This document shows positions 45,356 to 58,002 of a DNA stretch of 64,000 nt, one piece after another; within the stretch, counting starts at the first letter, position 1, and each line of letters starts with the position of its first letter. The stretch covers positions 23,501 through 87,500 of the forward strand of contig NC_085874.1 of assembly GCF_034702125.1 (NCBI RefSeq), read 5' to 3'. This DNA comes from Engraulis encrasicolus (lineage: Eukaryota; Chordata; Actinopteri; Clupeiformes; Engraulidae). A model generated the notes under the pieces. It saw only the letters and a list, made by a program, of their open reading frames with translations, was not told the origin of the DNA and did not search any database. The position numbers and the translations under genes were made by a program.

Positions 45356-47717
45356 TGGTGAGCACCTGCTCACATGCTGGAGCTGGTTTGGCCAGCATCG
45401 GAGCTACCCTGCTCGGGCTGGTGCACAAATGCAGGGACAAGGAACTTTCTCTGTCTGTGTGGAGATATGGTGACACTGTGGAGTTTCATTGATCGTCGTG
45501 GGGTAGGGATGCACGATGTATCGGCCTTTAACATCGGCATCGGCGGATATTTGACATTTTTCAGCACATCGGACATCGGACCGATGGGTAAAACTTGGCC
45601 GATGTTAACGTCGATGTTTTAGTCCACTTGCGAGTTGTAGTGTTGGGGCGGGGGAGGGGTCGGATTTGACCATGCTTTATTTGTTTGGACATAATATGAC
45701 AGCCCTACCGCTGACATCTTACTTTCCTGCATTGTCATTGGATACAATACAATGCACATTCGGTCGCCACGGTAACGGCCGCCGCATTTCATTGAAAAAA
45801 AAAAAGATATTGAGTAGCTGGCGTGTCATTGGGAGATAACAAGATTGAGAGTAGGCGCTGCACTGAAGTAATTAAATATGTGCCGCGCTCTGAATTCCAG
45901 CACTACATGTCGGCCTGAGCGAAAGGGAGAAAATCGCGTTCAAAGATCTATTTTTAGTTTTTGGCGGTTTTCCTTTTTTTTGCAGAATGTTGACATTTAG
46001 GTCACAAAGAAGCTGTTCAGTGAAGCAGAAATTCACATTGGTTTGTTTAAAGGCAAACATTTTGGACCACTTTTAAATAAATCTTCAGATGTTTCATATG
46101 GGCGTGTTCTACTTACTTCCTACTTTGAGGAACAGAGGAGAGGCGGGTTTATGAACAAGCAAGCATGGCTTGTGTTTTCATCACTGAGAATGGTCAAAGC
46201 AAAACGGAGGTGCTGAATTGTGGATATTACATCTTCTATTCGATTCTATTCGATTGCAAATGAATTGCTACGCGAGAAGGGAAGCGCCGTCTGTGCTTGG
46301 TAGTCGGGACACGGACGCTCATCATGCTCATCATCCAGGCGGTCATCCTGCCCTCAGAGCTGTTTGTTTCAATTATCTGGCTACGAGGCTACGAGGCTAT
46401 GCAACGCACACATCCCTCTTTATGGCGTAAGTGGCCTTCATTAAACACAATCATTGACACAATATGTTTTGCATGAACGGGAAATGGGTTACTTTGGACT
46501 AGTAGCATGTTAAATCAAAATGTAGCCTAACGGTAACCTAGCTTGATGACATTTGTTTACATTCTGTCTACTACACTCTGGCAGCAATATTTTGTATGAC
46601 AGTGAAATATTTTGTTTGGAGAGTGGACAAGACTTTGTTGACGTGCATTCATTAGCATTCATGTGAATAAACCTCCCAAGTAGGCTATTATCTGATCTCT
46701 ATTGGGAGTTAGCATAACAATACACTAGCTAAGTAAGCTTAGCCTTATCACATGCATTCACTGGACGTGGTCCTGTAGCTCTACCAGGATGTGGCAGCTG
46801 ACAGAACTAATTGGGGGAAATAAATACCCACAGTAGAATGCCAGATTCACCACTTTATCAAGTTTTGCATGACAATAAAACGAACAGTGGTTTTGTCTTG
46901 ATATGGTGATGATGGCCTGAATTCACCCCAACATGTTTTCACATGGGCATAGTTATTAGGCCTAGTAAGGTAGTTAGCTGAGGGAAGGAATTATTTCCTG
47001 AAACCTTTAACTGCATAGGCACCTTTAACAATTGGCTGGCAGACACATAGGCTATAGGCCTACTAACTGTCACCAAACCCAACCGTTAGTAGCCTACAGG
47101 CTACATTTCTGTAACTGGCTTACATTGCCTTACCAAGGTGCAGCCTATTGATAGTGTGAATTGTGAAATGACATTCATTGACCTGTAAAACAAAACAGTA
47201 AAACACTTCTGTTCTTTTTTTGTCAGGTGGTGGGAAACTTCTCCCAAGAGTCATTACACCACCCAAGCTTGTCGGAAAGGCGCCTGGCACACCAGCAGTT
47301 CAGGTATTTTCCACATTGTGTACACTCAAAACATAATTCTATGAACATGATTGTGTTTTGGACTATGCTTATGGTACATTTAACATGTCTTATGTGTTTA
47401 TTCTGTCACAGGTTTAATACCAGGGGGCTCTTGCAAGAATCCAGTGTGATGCTGAACCTGTCCAGTGCCAGCTACTGTACTTCACTATCCAGCAGTTCTT
47501 CCACAAATTGACAGTCTTCCTCTCCTATCCCCATCTGGACTGAACATTGACAGGTCGAAATATCTATATGAAATGATAAGGTCTTTCTGTGCTGATGACA
47601 TCACAAGACAATGCTGAGGTTATGCCACCAAATGGCACTTAACCATTTTGCATTTTGCAACTTATTGTGCAGTATGTATGCCAAGGTTTATGCACTTGAA
47701 TGCACTAAATAGTAATG

Positions 47718-48078
<361 letters not shown>

Positions 48079-48159
48079 CCCTAATGTAATGTAATGTACT
48101 TTGTTATAATTTTATGCTGCATGTTATAATTGTTGCATTATGAATTTGGGGAGAAACGA

Positions 48160-48345
48160 GTCAAACAGACAGACAACAGATGTGTCCGTCTATGCCAGTG
48201 GTTCTCAACCTTTTTTGCCCAACTCTGCCACCTTGTGGACACAGGAGGGAATTACATTTAAGAAACGTGTCACGAACCAATGAACGGACAAAGGCTCTTA
48301 TAGAGATGTGTGACTGTGAGACGCATCTAAAAAAATGCACTAACT
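48160..48345. mobile_element. short repeat related to the insertion at 59303-60785
   Basis: It shares ACAGATGTGTCCGTCTATG at the left and TCTTATAGAGATG with GCATCTAAAAA at the right, and the central word CCACCTTGTGGACACAGG. It contains CAGTGGTTCTCAACC, a word typical of hAT ends. About 185 bp against 1.5 kb in the longer relative. Confidence 0.6.
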
Positions 48346-48835
48346 CTCCTTGGCCTGAGAACATTGAGCGCATTTTAGGCTATTGACGATGTCCTTGTTT
48401 GTAATTCACTTTGGATGAAAGTGTCTCCTTAATGTAATGCACATTTTCATGGGGGATTACTGGGTTTAGAGTAGCTGTGTATACAGATGTGTGCATGGAT
48501 GAGAAGCTAAATGGTGTTCGTAAGATAGTTGAATGTACTAATTGTATGCCTTACTGTCGTTCTTTGCTGTGCCATACTGTCCGAATATTTTCATAAACAC
48601 AGCAAATTTCAATCATGTTTGTCATTCCATTAATAATGCTTTAACAATTAAAATGGTGTGTATAAAACAATGCAGTATTGCAATGGTTTCTGATTGCCAT
48701 CTCATTCTGTAAAAGCCATTTTTGATTAAAACAAAAACTTAATTCTAACAGAAGACACTTCTGGTCTGTCAGTGGATATCAGTCTGACAGCCTTTGACAG
48801 CTTGAATGGTAGGTGGGAGGGTTTAGCATGATGTC

Positions 48836-48912
48836 ATGTAGAGGGAGGACTTAGCAGGGGGAGGGCTAGGTCATGTAGGGGGAGGACTTAGCAGGGGGAG
48901 GGCTATATAGTA
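48836..48912. repeat. short GGGGGAGG tandem duplication before the hAT transposase
   Basis: GGAGGACTTAGCAGGGGGAG occurs twice, 41 bp apart, followed by GGCTATATAGTATGC. The TATATAG at 48904 lies about 230 bp before the BED-finger frame and could be the transposase promoter (inference). Confidence 0.5.
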
Positions 48913-49130
48913 TGCAGGTGTGGGTTGGACAGAAACTTTCAGGGCTGAGTTCTCTGTTTTTTACTTTTACAAGTGAACATATTAAAATGGCCACAACTTA
49001 TTCAAATATTACCAGATTCCCATGTGTGAGGTATCATGGTAAAGCTTAGAATCTCTACTTTTGGAATATATAACTAACTCAATATGCTCCAGGGCCTACT
49101 TGAGAGTGGTTTTTCCACGGTCGGTCACAT

Positions 49131-50115
49131 ATGTCGTTAGTGTGGTCATACTTCTCCGTACCGCAAAAAGATAAGAAGTATGCGATATGCAACACTTGCC
49201 AAGTTCAGTTCAGGCGTGGTGGAGAGACATCCAAGTCCTTCAACACCAGCAACTTAATCGGACACCTGAAATGTAAGCATCCCCAAGTACATCAACAGTG
49301 GGAGGAAGCAAACGCCGCTAACGTTCGCCAGAAGTCAAAGCCACCAGCCACGGCAGTTGAAAGCAGCAGGCCAATTCAACAACTGTTTGAGAAGAGCAAA
49401 AAGTTCGACAAGGACGGCGGAAAGGCCAAGGCAATCACAAGAAGGTAATGGAGATGATTGCGCTGGATGATCTCCCATTTTCAATTGTGGAGGACCGAGG
49501 TTTTCGGCAGCTGATAGAGCACATAGAGCCCCGCTATAGCCTACCAAGCCTACTTCGCTGACGTTTCCCTGCCAGCCTTACAAGATGTCGTGGCCAAACA
49601 CATCCATAATATGTTGGATAGTGTCACAGATGTCAGCTTCACGACTGACATCTGGAGCTCGGAAGTGTCACACATGAGCATGTTGAGCCTTACGGCTCAA
49701 TGGATAGGTACAAACTTTGAGAGCAAGAGAGCAGTGCTGCATGCACAAGAGTTCAGTGGATCGCATACAGGGGCAGCCATCGCCAGGGCATTTGAGGACA
49801 TGCTTTCCCAGAGGAAAATTGATAAAGACCATGTGCATGTTGTGCTGCGAGACAACGCGAGAAACATGATAAAGGCGATGGAGGAGTGCGGCGTCAGAAG
49901 CCTGGGCTGCATGGCTCATACATTGCAATTAGCAGTGCACGATGGGGTGTTGAGCCAACGCAGCATAGCCGACTGTGTGGCTATAGGGAGAAGAATTGTC
50001 GGACACTTCCGTCACTCTCAGCTGGCCACATCCCGACTGAGAGACATACAGCGCGAATTGGGGATGAAGGTGAAGATGCTGCAGCAAGATGTCAGCACAA
50101 GATGGAACAGCACAT
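49131..50115 (+). pseudogene. hAT (ZBED-type) transposase, N-terminal and middle part, frameshifted
   Basis: The frame 49131-49448 holds a BED zinc finger: YFSVPQKDKKYAICNTCQ with the CxxC pair, then LIGHLKCKHPQVH with the HxxxxH pair. It shifts frame near 49440 and continues through IEHIEPRYSLP-type codons. The frame from 49590 has the hAT catalytic-core features FTTDIWSS (first catalytic Asp region), VLRDNARNM (second Asp), GCMAHTLQLAVHD (the conserved Cys-x-x-His region) and DVSTRWNSTYY. It is cut at 50115 by the foldback element. DNA cutting by this copy is unlikely because of the frameshift and the lost middle. Confidence 0.85.
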
Positions 50116-50121
50116 ATTATA

Positions 50122-50668
50122 CAGCTCCAGGCCTTTTTATTAGAATACCATGAAAAAGTTGATTTATTTCCATAATTCCATCAATAATGTTAAACTGTCA
50201 TGGATTGTAGATTCATGGCCCAGTTTTTTAACTATTCCAATCATTATTTTTTTTCTTTTTATATACGTTGGCCTTCCAGCTCAAAAAACCCATGAATTGA
50301 GAAATTCGCATTATTAGAATATTGTTATAAAATCACATTTTTCTTCATCAAAATTCGGGTCACATTAAATCAGTTGAAATTTGGTACTTTCTACATAACA
50401 TGCAATGGTCAATACTTGGTTAGGACATTCTCTGTCTTCATAATGGCCATGATGCGTTTAACATTGAAGTCAATGGCAAAAACAGTGCATGGGAGTTATG
50501 GAAGCCCAGATATCCTTGATGCTTTGCTGTCAGCTGTTCTTGTTTGTTGACCTGGTGCCCCACACTTCCCTCTTCAATATACCCGAAGATTTCCATGCCA
50601 CGTTTTGGTGTTAACTCACCAGTTTAATTCTAACTCAACAGAAATTAAACCCCATTCATTTTCAAAGT
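50122..50668. mobile_element. half copy of the foldback element, inserted in the hAT transposase
   Basis: Starts TA-CAGCTCCAGGCC and matches the left half of 8814-9675 up to its centre, ending near ACCCCATTCATTTTC. The transposase C-terminus resumes immediately after. The roughly 0.3-0.4 kb of transposase coding expected between the two sides is absent, so insertion was accompanied or followed by deletion. Confidence 0.78.
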
Positions 50669-50801
50669 GTCGACAGCGAACGTCTGTTCTCTGCTGCATC
50701 ACACGTTGTTGGTGAGAAGAGAAACAGGATCCACTGTGAGAAAGCAGAAATGCTTCTCTTTGTAAAAAAACCTCCCTTTGCTGATGAAGTAGGCCCCTCT
50801 C
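50669..50801 (+). pseudogene. hAT transposase C-terminal dimerisation domain
   Basis: The frame reads ERLFSAASHVVGEKRNRIHC, then EKAEMLLFVKK, the hallmark end of hAT transposases (hATC dimerisation region; SER-x-FS and R-x-x-L/I motifs). It continues the protein cut at 50115. Confidence 0.85.
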
Positions 50802-50802
50802 A

Positions 50803-50805
<3 letters not shown>

Positions 50806-50856
<51 letters not shown>

Positions 50857-50868
50857 ACACACACACAC
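50806..50868. repeat. (CT)n(CA)n microsatellite
   Basis: CT dinucleotides with one TTT interruption, ending in a short CA run. Confidence 0.93.
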
Positions 50869-51332
50869 ATATGTACACATCTGTACCATCAAAACATAAA
50901 ACCTTCAGCACATGATTTCAAATGTTAAAGGTGCATTGCATTAGATATTTAGTAGTTTATTTCCAAAATGCATGTTACCCATTCACTAATGTTACCTTTT
51001 TCATGACTACTACTTACCACCAACAACAAATTCTAAGTATTATGCAGTAAAGTAAAATTGCACTTTTCACACATGAAAATTGAATTTCCAGAAATGGACA
51101 TTCTGAGCTGGAAAAATGAATGTACTTTGGCCATACTAGTAAATATTAATGTATGTACCTACTCTGGCCACCTCCTACACAGTGCACCTTTAAATTACAG
51201 TGTATTGTATGTTGTTTAAATGTATGTTTTGAAATGTTATTCTATTGTCCTCAAATACAGAACAGACACATATTTGTGCACACACATAGTCACACAGAGA
51301 AACACTCAAACTCTCATTGTCTCTCTCTCTCA

Positions 51333-51370
<38 letters not shown>

Positions 51371-51373
<3 letters not shown>

Positions 51374-54338
51374 GCGCCGACTTTTGGTTTTGCCTGTGGG
51401 TGCTCGCGGTTCCCAACCGGGGGTCGCGACCCACATAATGTCCCGTTTGTTTGCCATGCCTTGCTTTTTTCCAATAATATAACCGTTTCATGAGTTGGTT
51501 ACTTTATTTGAATGGGTAGGCTAAATAATAATTGAAGGCCTATCCTATTTATTTCCCATGTGGGTGTCAAATCAATATTTCAAAATAAAATCGCCTATAT
51601 TTGAATTGAAAATTGAACATTATAATCATGAAGGCCTATAAATTGAACGCAAAGCTCAGGTCACGTTTGCTGGTGCCTCTAGTCGGCATTATGAATAAAG
51701 GTGCCAGCTGCCTACACGGACCTAAGATCACACATCATCCTTTTCCTTAATAAAATGAAACCATGCATGATGTAAGTGTTGTATTGAGTAGGCCTACATT
51801 TTACCAAGCATAGCAGTAGCCAGACTGCGTCCAAACAGGATATCAATAAAGAACAACAGCAAGGCGTCCTCATTGAATTCAGACAGGCGTTCAGCCACGC
51901 ACTTTAGATTTAGCACATGAACGCAGCGTTCATATTACACACAAATAACTAAGCCAAGGTATTACGTGTGTCACAGAAATATGTTGAAATGTTCGAGTCC
52001 GACAATGCGGCATGTGTGGCCACTTCATGTTAGCTATGTTCAAACTAGGCTACTCAGTCATCATGACTAAAGCCAACAGCGCTAGAAGCCAGAAAAGCTA
52101 AATAAAATGGCAAAATCATTCAACAGCGCACAATAAAAGTATGGATATGTCGAGAGTAGACTCAACTTGATCATCCCAGCACTTAGACCCAGAGTAGAAA
52201 ACATGACCATAACAGATCGGCACACGGCGGTGCTACACATGGGATATCGCAGGATGATATGACAGCGACTTACCATTTTGAAGACTAAACTTTCCGACTG
52301 CAAACCTTTGTCTGTAAGAAGTCCTAGCTTGTAGGTAGGGTTACCACCTGTCCCGGAATTTCCTGATTGTCCCGGATTTTTATGGTCTGTCCCGGAAAGT
52401 AAAAATAAAAATCCGGGACACTGAATGTCCGGGAATTTGTACATGATGGGCAAAATCTGTATTTCAATCAGTAGGCTACCGTCAGTAGGCCTACTAAATT
52501 GCAGCGTGCCTACGTCCATAAATGTATGCACCCATCTCATTGGCTCAAGTTCTAGGCAAATTACGCAGCAAGCTCGTCTAGTGGGGCTGGCGCGCGGTTC
52601 GGATTCCGGAGTGTTGATGATGAGGTGGAGAGACTGAGAGAATGTTGAACTATGCGAGACAACGAATGAATCCAGTGAATAAAAGCAGAAAAGTTTTAAC
52701 GTGAAATGGGTAGAAAGACGATAGTTCTACAGGAGGCGATGACCGTGACAGGCCAATAAAGGGGAAAAAACGTAAAGGGTCGACATGATGCAGGAGAAAT
52801 ATGCGATGTGAGTAAAAAACATGCCCAGTCGATTTTCTGCTAGCTGCTCCCTGTGCCCAGCGAAAATGCTTCTGTAGCCCATCTATGAACAATATAAGGA
52901 AACCCTACTTTTAATAGCCTAGTAAGGTAGGGAAATTAAGGTGTCTGTCAGCTTACATCAATGCATTTCAAAACCTATCACAGATAAAACGGCTTAGATG
53001 ACGATGCCACGTTTTTTTATATAGGCCTGTCCTATTTTTAATCATCTATGTCAACTCCTATGTCAAATCAGAGAGCTACAATCATCAAACCATGAAATTC
53101 CATGCTTTTTGGTCACAAAATCATCACAGGACGAATTAAATGGAATCCAAATGGTCTTATCTACCTACTCTTGAATGTGCCCAGTTACAAGACTACCAGT
53201 TACATGTTACAAGACTACCAGTTACATGTCCTATGAAGCCTATTTGTTTAGCCAGGAGCAGAAAGCAGCAGATGCACAGGCAAGCATGAACAAAGCACAC
53301 ACATCCCACTCTAAGGAAGCTGTTTGACACCACACCCTACATCATTATATTCAGGTATTCTTAGAGTGAACAATTTGAGTATTTATTTTTGTATTCCACA
53401 TAAGCAAACAATGTATTTATTCCCCCTTTACCAGTGCCCACTAGGCCTACTTGCCCCCTCCTGTCATCAGCCAAAAAGTATTGGAAATAGTCAAAATAAT
53501 AAGCCTGCTATATTTTGTTCGGCAATTAACTTAATAAATGTCTGGCAAAAATGTCATTTTCAGCACACAAGGGCGATTGGGTAGATGTACGTGCGCCGCT
53601 AAGAAAAAAGGTCGATTTGATGGTCAAAATGTCCAGGATTTTTGTCAAAGTGAGGTGGCAACCCTACTTGTAGGTCAACTGAAAAGCAGGTTTAGATCCT
53701 TCCATAACTTCCATAACTTGTGAAATAACGCAATATAACCAAACAGCTTCACGCAGCCTGTGATAGAACTCCACTTCTGAACCGTTTGCAGACGCTAAAC
53801 TGTTCTGAAAATTCATGTCGGGCATTTTCAGTCTAGATTAGTTCACGAGGCATTTAGAGCGACAATGAAGCCTTCAACGGGATTTTACTAATGTAGTACG
53901 AACGTTTCTGTATCTAACAACATGTTTTATCAATGTCTGCTATCTTGAAGAGGTCTGCTATCATCATAAGGACTGATACCATTGAGGGGCGTCATCAAGG
54001 ACATTGGGTGAAAGCCCTGTATGCCATATGGTCAATCCAACACCGTTTCTATGGTTACTGTCTGATTGTGTAGAACACAGACAGGTCTGTGGTGTAGAAG
54101 AGCAACGCACCACAGAGGGAAAAGGATCGGCGCGTGAAGTAGGCCTACCTTACGTTACAAAATGATCGTTATAGGCCTAATGCAAACGCCATTTCATTTT
54201 TAAACTTCTCTCGCGAATAATACTGCTTTAGTGCTCGAGTTTGTCCGTGGGTGCTCGATGGGTGCCACAGATTACCGTGGGTGCCCACCGATTCCCGTGG
54301 GTGCCCGGGCCCTGGAGCACCCACGGTTTCGGCGCCTA
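51371..54338. mobile_element. hAT-like element nested in the 9.4-kb hAT
   Basis: Ends TAGGCGCCGA and TCGGCGCCTA, with GTGGGTGC subterminal repeats on both sides. It sits in a (CA)n tract: CACACACA before and TGCACACA after, so the duplication is partly hidden. No transposase was recognised. It contains a third hAT at 52336-53666. Confidence 0.8.
52336..53666. mobile_element. hAT-like element, innermost of three nested
   Basis: Ends TAGGGTTACCACCTGTCC and GAGGTGGCAACCCTA, with the perfect 8-bp duplication CTTGTAGG (52328-52335, 53667-53674). TGTCCCGGA/TTTT words recur near both ends. No transposase frame. Confidence 0.9.
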
Positions 54339-54339
54339 T

Positions 54340-54340
<1 letters not shown>

Positions 54341-54423
<83 letters not shown>
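54341..54423. repeat. (CA)n microsatellite
   Basis: Right-hand continuation of the CA tract that was split by the hAT at 51371 (left part 51335-51370). Confidence 0.95.
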
Positions 54424-54425
<2 letters not shown>

Positions 54426-55046
54426 CTCTCTCTCTCAACCTTTCTGTCACACATATGTACACACACCTGCACTATCTAAACATGAAAAACTTCAGCACAT
54501 GTTATTAGACATGTTCATATAGACATGTTATTGTGGTTATTATTTTGATTTGTTCTGATATGTATCTGGCTGTAAATTTCCAAAGATTGGACTTGGCAAG
54601 GCAGGTACTTTCACTGTTTTTTATATGAACTTACGGTTCTCATTCTTATTGGTTCTGGTATGGTTTTTTAGACTTGGCAGTGCCTTTCATTGTTTGTCTT
54701 ACATTTTATTATCTAATGTTTCTCACCGGGAGTTGAAAATAAAGGAAGACATTTGAAAACGCAGTTTGCATCATTGTCAGTCTGTATTAAATGTTATTAT
54801 CTTATTATTAAATGTTATTATCCCTTAAAAAAAAAAAAAACATCGGTAAATATCGGTTATCAGCCAAAACCGCAATATAAATATCGGATATCGGTATCGG
54901 CCAAAAATTTCAACATCGTGCATCCCTATCGTGGGGCTTTCCTCACAAACTGTGAATGCTGGAGGAGAGCCAGCTGGAAAAAGGCTCTGGAGACTGAGCT
55001 GTACGACACAGACTTCCATGCTTGCATTTGCCCTGGATCTCAGGTA

Positions 55047-56562
55047 CAGTTGAGGACAATATTATTAGGCCCCCTCCTGAAATTAGACATTTCTATTGAT
55101 TTCTCGGTGAGAATGACCATTATAGACAGCTCCTGTTGTTCTGGAAACAAATACACCATGGAGATAGTGTCCAATAAGTTGAATTTGGATTTTTCCATTG
55201 TTACAATGAGTTTAAACAAAGAAGGGCAAAAATGGCAAGGACAAAATGATTAGCCCCCTGATCATTAATAGTCAACACGGTGCCATTTATGAACCAAAAC
55301 TGACGTCTGGCTCTATGATTAGTTGTTTACTAGGTTGGCACATGTCATACAAGGGATTTTGGCCCATTTCCCCATTAAAAATTGTTTAGCTGGTCCAAAT
55401 TGCTTGGGTGTTGACTGTTGAGCATGGACACTGATTCTCAGCACTCAAAGAATTGAGGTCATGATCATGGTTTTAGTATCCTTGAAGAACATTTGGACTA
55501 ATGTGGATGTAAGTTTTGGGTTATTATCTTATTGAAAGATTCAGCGAAGATCTTATTATCTATGAGCATATTTTTTCATAGTCTCCTTCGATATTCTATC
55601 ATAGTCTTCTCTTTTCATAGTGCCGTTCACCCACACAAGGTTTCCCGTGTCTGATGCTGCCAGAGAATGATGCTACCACGACCATGTTTATTTGTGGAAA
55701 CCATGTTACCAAAATGTAAGGCCTGTCCATTTTTTCACCTAACAGAAGCAGCATTCATGTGTCCAAGCAGGTTCAATTAAACATCATCAGACCAAATCAG
55801 AGACATCCAAAACACATTTCTGATTTTCAAATGTTCACAGGCAAAGCTCAATTGGACTCCGATGTTCACTGTCTTTAGTAAAGGGGTCTCTCTGTGATGA
55901 TGGCCCCAAAGCCCAATAGGATGACAAGCCCTAACAGCTGTCATTCTTGAAAAGAAAACTCCAGATGAGACCAGGTCAATAACAATCATCTAAGCAACAG
56001 TCCAGAGCTTCTTTGGTCTAATGAGACTAAGCACAATTCCCACAGTTACACATGGTGGTGGCGGCATCCATTTTTTCAACACACTTCTAAATTAGTTCAG
56101 AGGTTCTTCAAGGATACTAAAACCATGATACTGGAACGGCCTGCTCAGAATCCAGTCCTCAATCCCACTCAAAATGTGTGGCAAATGTCTATGCTCAACA
56201 TCCATGGAATGTGGACCAGCTAGAGCAATTTGCAATGGAGAAATGGGCGAAAATCCCCAGTAGGACATGTGCCAATCTAGTTAACAACTAATCAAAGAGC
56301 CAGAGTCAGTTTTGGTTCATAAATGGCACCGTATCGACTATTAATGATCAGGGGGCTTCTAGTTTTGTCCTTGCCATTTTTGGCCTTTTTTGTTTTAACT
56401 CATTGCAACAATGGGGAAATCCAAATTCAACTTATTGGACACTGTCTTCATGGTGTATTTGTTTCCAGAATAACAGGAGCTGTCTATAATGGTCATTTTC
56501 ACTGAGAAATCAAGAGAAATGTCTAATTTCAGGAGGGGGGCTAATAATATCGTCCTCAACTG
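55047..56562. mobile_element. Tc1-like transposon, decayed, with ~270-bp inverted ends
   Basis: TA at 55045-55046 and 56563-56564. The ends are CAGTTGAGGACAATATTATT and its inverse. The inverted similarity runs about 270 bp inward (GATCATTAATAGTC, GGTGCCATTTATGAACC). The interior keeps Tc1 transposase traces on both strands but no open frame. Confidence 0.87.
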
Positions 56563-56754
56563 TACAAGTCACCCCTTTACAACACATCCATGCATTTAGT
56601 ATCGTACATGGTGACTTACACGTTTTAATGCACACATAAATGTTAGGAGAGTTAACAGGGGGAGCGTTAACTATCATAATACCACTATCAGCCGTATGTG
56701 AAATGCGTCAAAGACAATAGAAAATGCATAAAAAATGCATAAAATGCATTAAAA

Positions 56755-56885
56755 AATGCCTACCAAGCCACCAGCAAGCCAATAGGGGGATCTGACCACA
56801 ATAGTGTTTTCTTACTGCCCTCCTACCATCAGAATCTGAAAAAAGAGAAGCCCAAAGTAACATCGGTGCGAGTATGGGACTCTAA
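56755..56885 (+). pseudogene. LINE-A fragment 3: end of endonuclease
   Basis: Reads GGSDHNSVFLLPSYHQN, then KVTSVRVWDSNF. SDHN with the catalytic His is the last endonuclease motif of this LINE group. It is interrupted by the antisense L2 element. Confidence 0.82.
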
Positions 56886-56889
56886 CTTC

Positions 56890-57998
56890 ACTGGCCCTTC
56901 CCCTGCCCCTTCAGCAGTCAAAGTCCATATGCCTCTGTGAATAGATGTGATTTAAGGTGCTTCTTGAACGTAGACAGTGTGGGGGCCTGGCGTATGTTGG
57001 GAGGTAGACTGTTCCAGAGCGTGGGGGCAGCAACACAAAAAGCTGTCACTAACAGTATGGAGTCTGGCTCGGGGGATGATGAGATTGTCCTTTTCAGAAG
57101 ACCGCAGAGACCTGGATTGGAAGTGGGGTTGGAGGAGTTCAGAGAGGTACTGAGGAGCAAGAAAGTGAAGTGATTTGTATGTCAACAGGGGAATTCTGTA
57201 CTGAATGCGGGACTTCACCGGGAGCCAGTGAAGCTGTCTGAGTGTGGGAGTAATGTGTTGCCACCGCTTCGTGCGAGATATAATTCTGGCTGCTGAATTT
57301 TGAACATACTGTAGTCGTTCCAAGGCTTTCTTGGGTAGGCCATACAGTACCCCATTGCAGTAGTCCAGGCGGGAAGTAATGAAAGCATGGATAAGTGTTT
57401 CGGTCACAGAGTCGAAGAGTGAGGGCCTAGAGATGTTCTTGAGATGGAAAAAGGCAGATTTCGTGATGTTTTTGATGTGAGACTGGAATGAGAGGGAAGG
57501 GTCAAAGACGACACCTAGGTTTCGCACCTCTGAGGATGGCCTGATGGTATAGCCATCCACATCCAGGGACAGACCACCAACCTCCTCGGCCCGAGATGGG
57601 GGGTACAATACAATGATCTCTGTTTTGTCGTTATTGAGTTTGAGTAGGTTTGCAGCCATCCAGGTTTTGACGTTGTGCAGGCAGTTGATGAGTGGTGAAG
57701 GTGTGAGTGGGACAGAGGACTTAATGCTGATGTATATTTGGGTATCGTCTGCATAGCTGTGAAAATTGAGACCATGGTGACGGATAATATTGCCAAGAGG
57801 GAGCATGTAGATAGAGAATAAGAGGGGGCCAAGCACTGATCCTTGGGGCACGCCGTGGTTGACTGGAGCTGTTGAAGAATTTGCATCCTTGATGGTGACA
57901 TATTGTGTCCTTCCAGTGAGATAGGAGTTGAGCCAGGCAAGTGCAGAGTCGGTGAGGCCAAGGTAGTCATGGAGGCGGGTCAGGAGAATGACGAGGGA
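56890..57998 (-). pseudogene. 5'-truncated L2-type LINE, reverse-transcriptase palm to 3' end
   Basis: The minus-strand frame runs about 370 codons with few lesions: YLTGRTQYVTI, VNHGVPQGSVLGPLLFSIY, FHSYADDTQIYIS (the YADD catalytic pair), LNNDKTEIIVL, FHLKNISRPSL, SRLDYCNGVLYGLPK, HITPTLRQLHWLPVKSRI and LLTYKSLHFLAPQYLSELL. These are standard L2-clade LINE motifs. The first palm aspartate is missing through 5' truncation. It lies antisense inside LINE-A between its endonuclease and RT. Confidence 0.9.
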
Positions 57999-58002
57999 CT
58001 AA

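Noticed and set aside
46218..46430. 70-codon plus-strand frame inside the 9.4-kb hAT
   Set aside because: No recognised domain; at most an upstream noncoding or leader exon of the transposase, with no supporting evidence.
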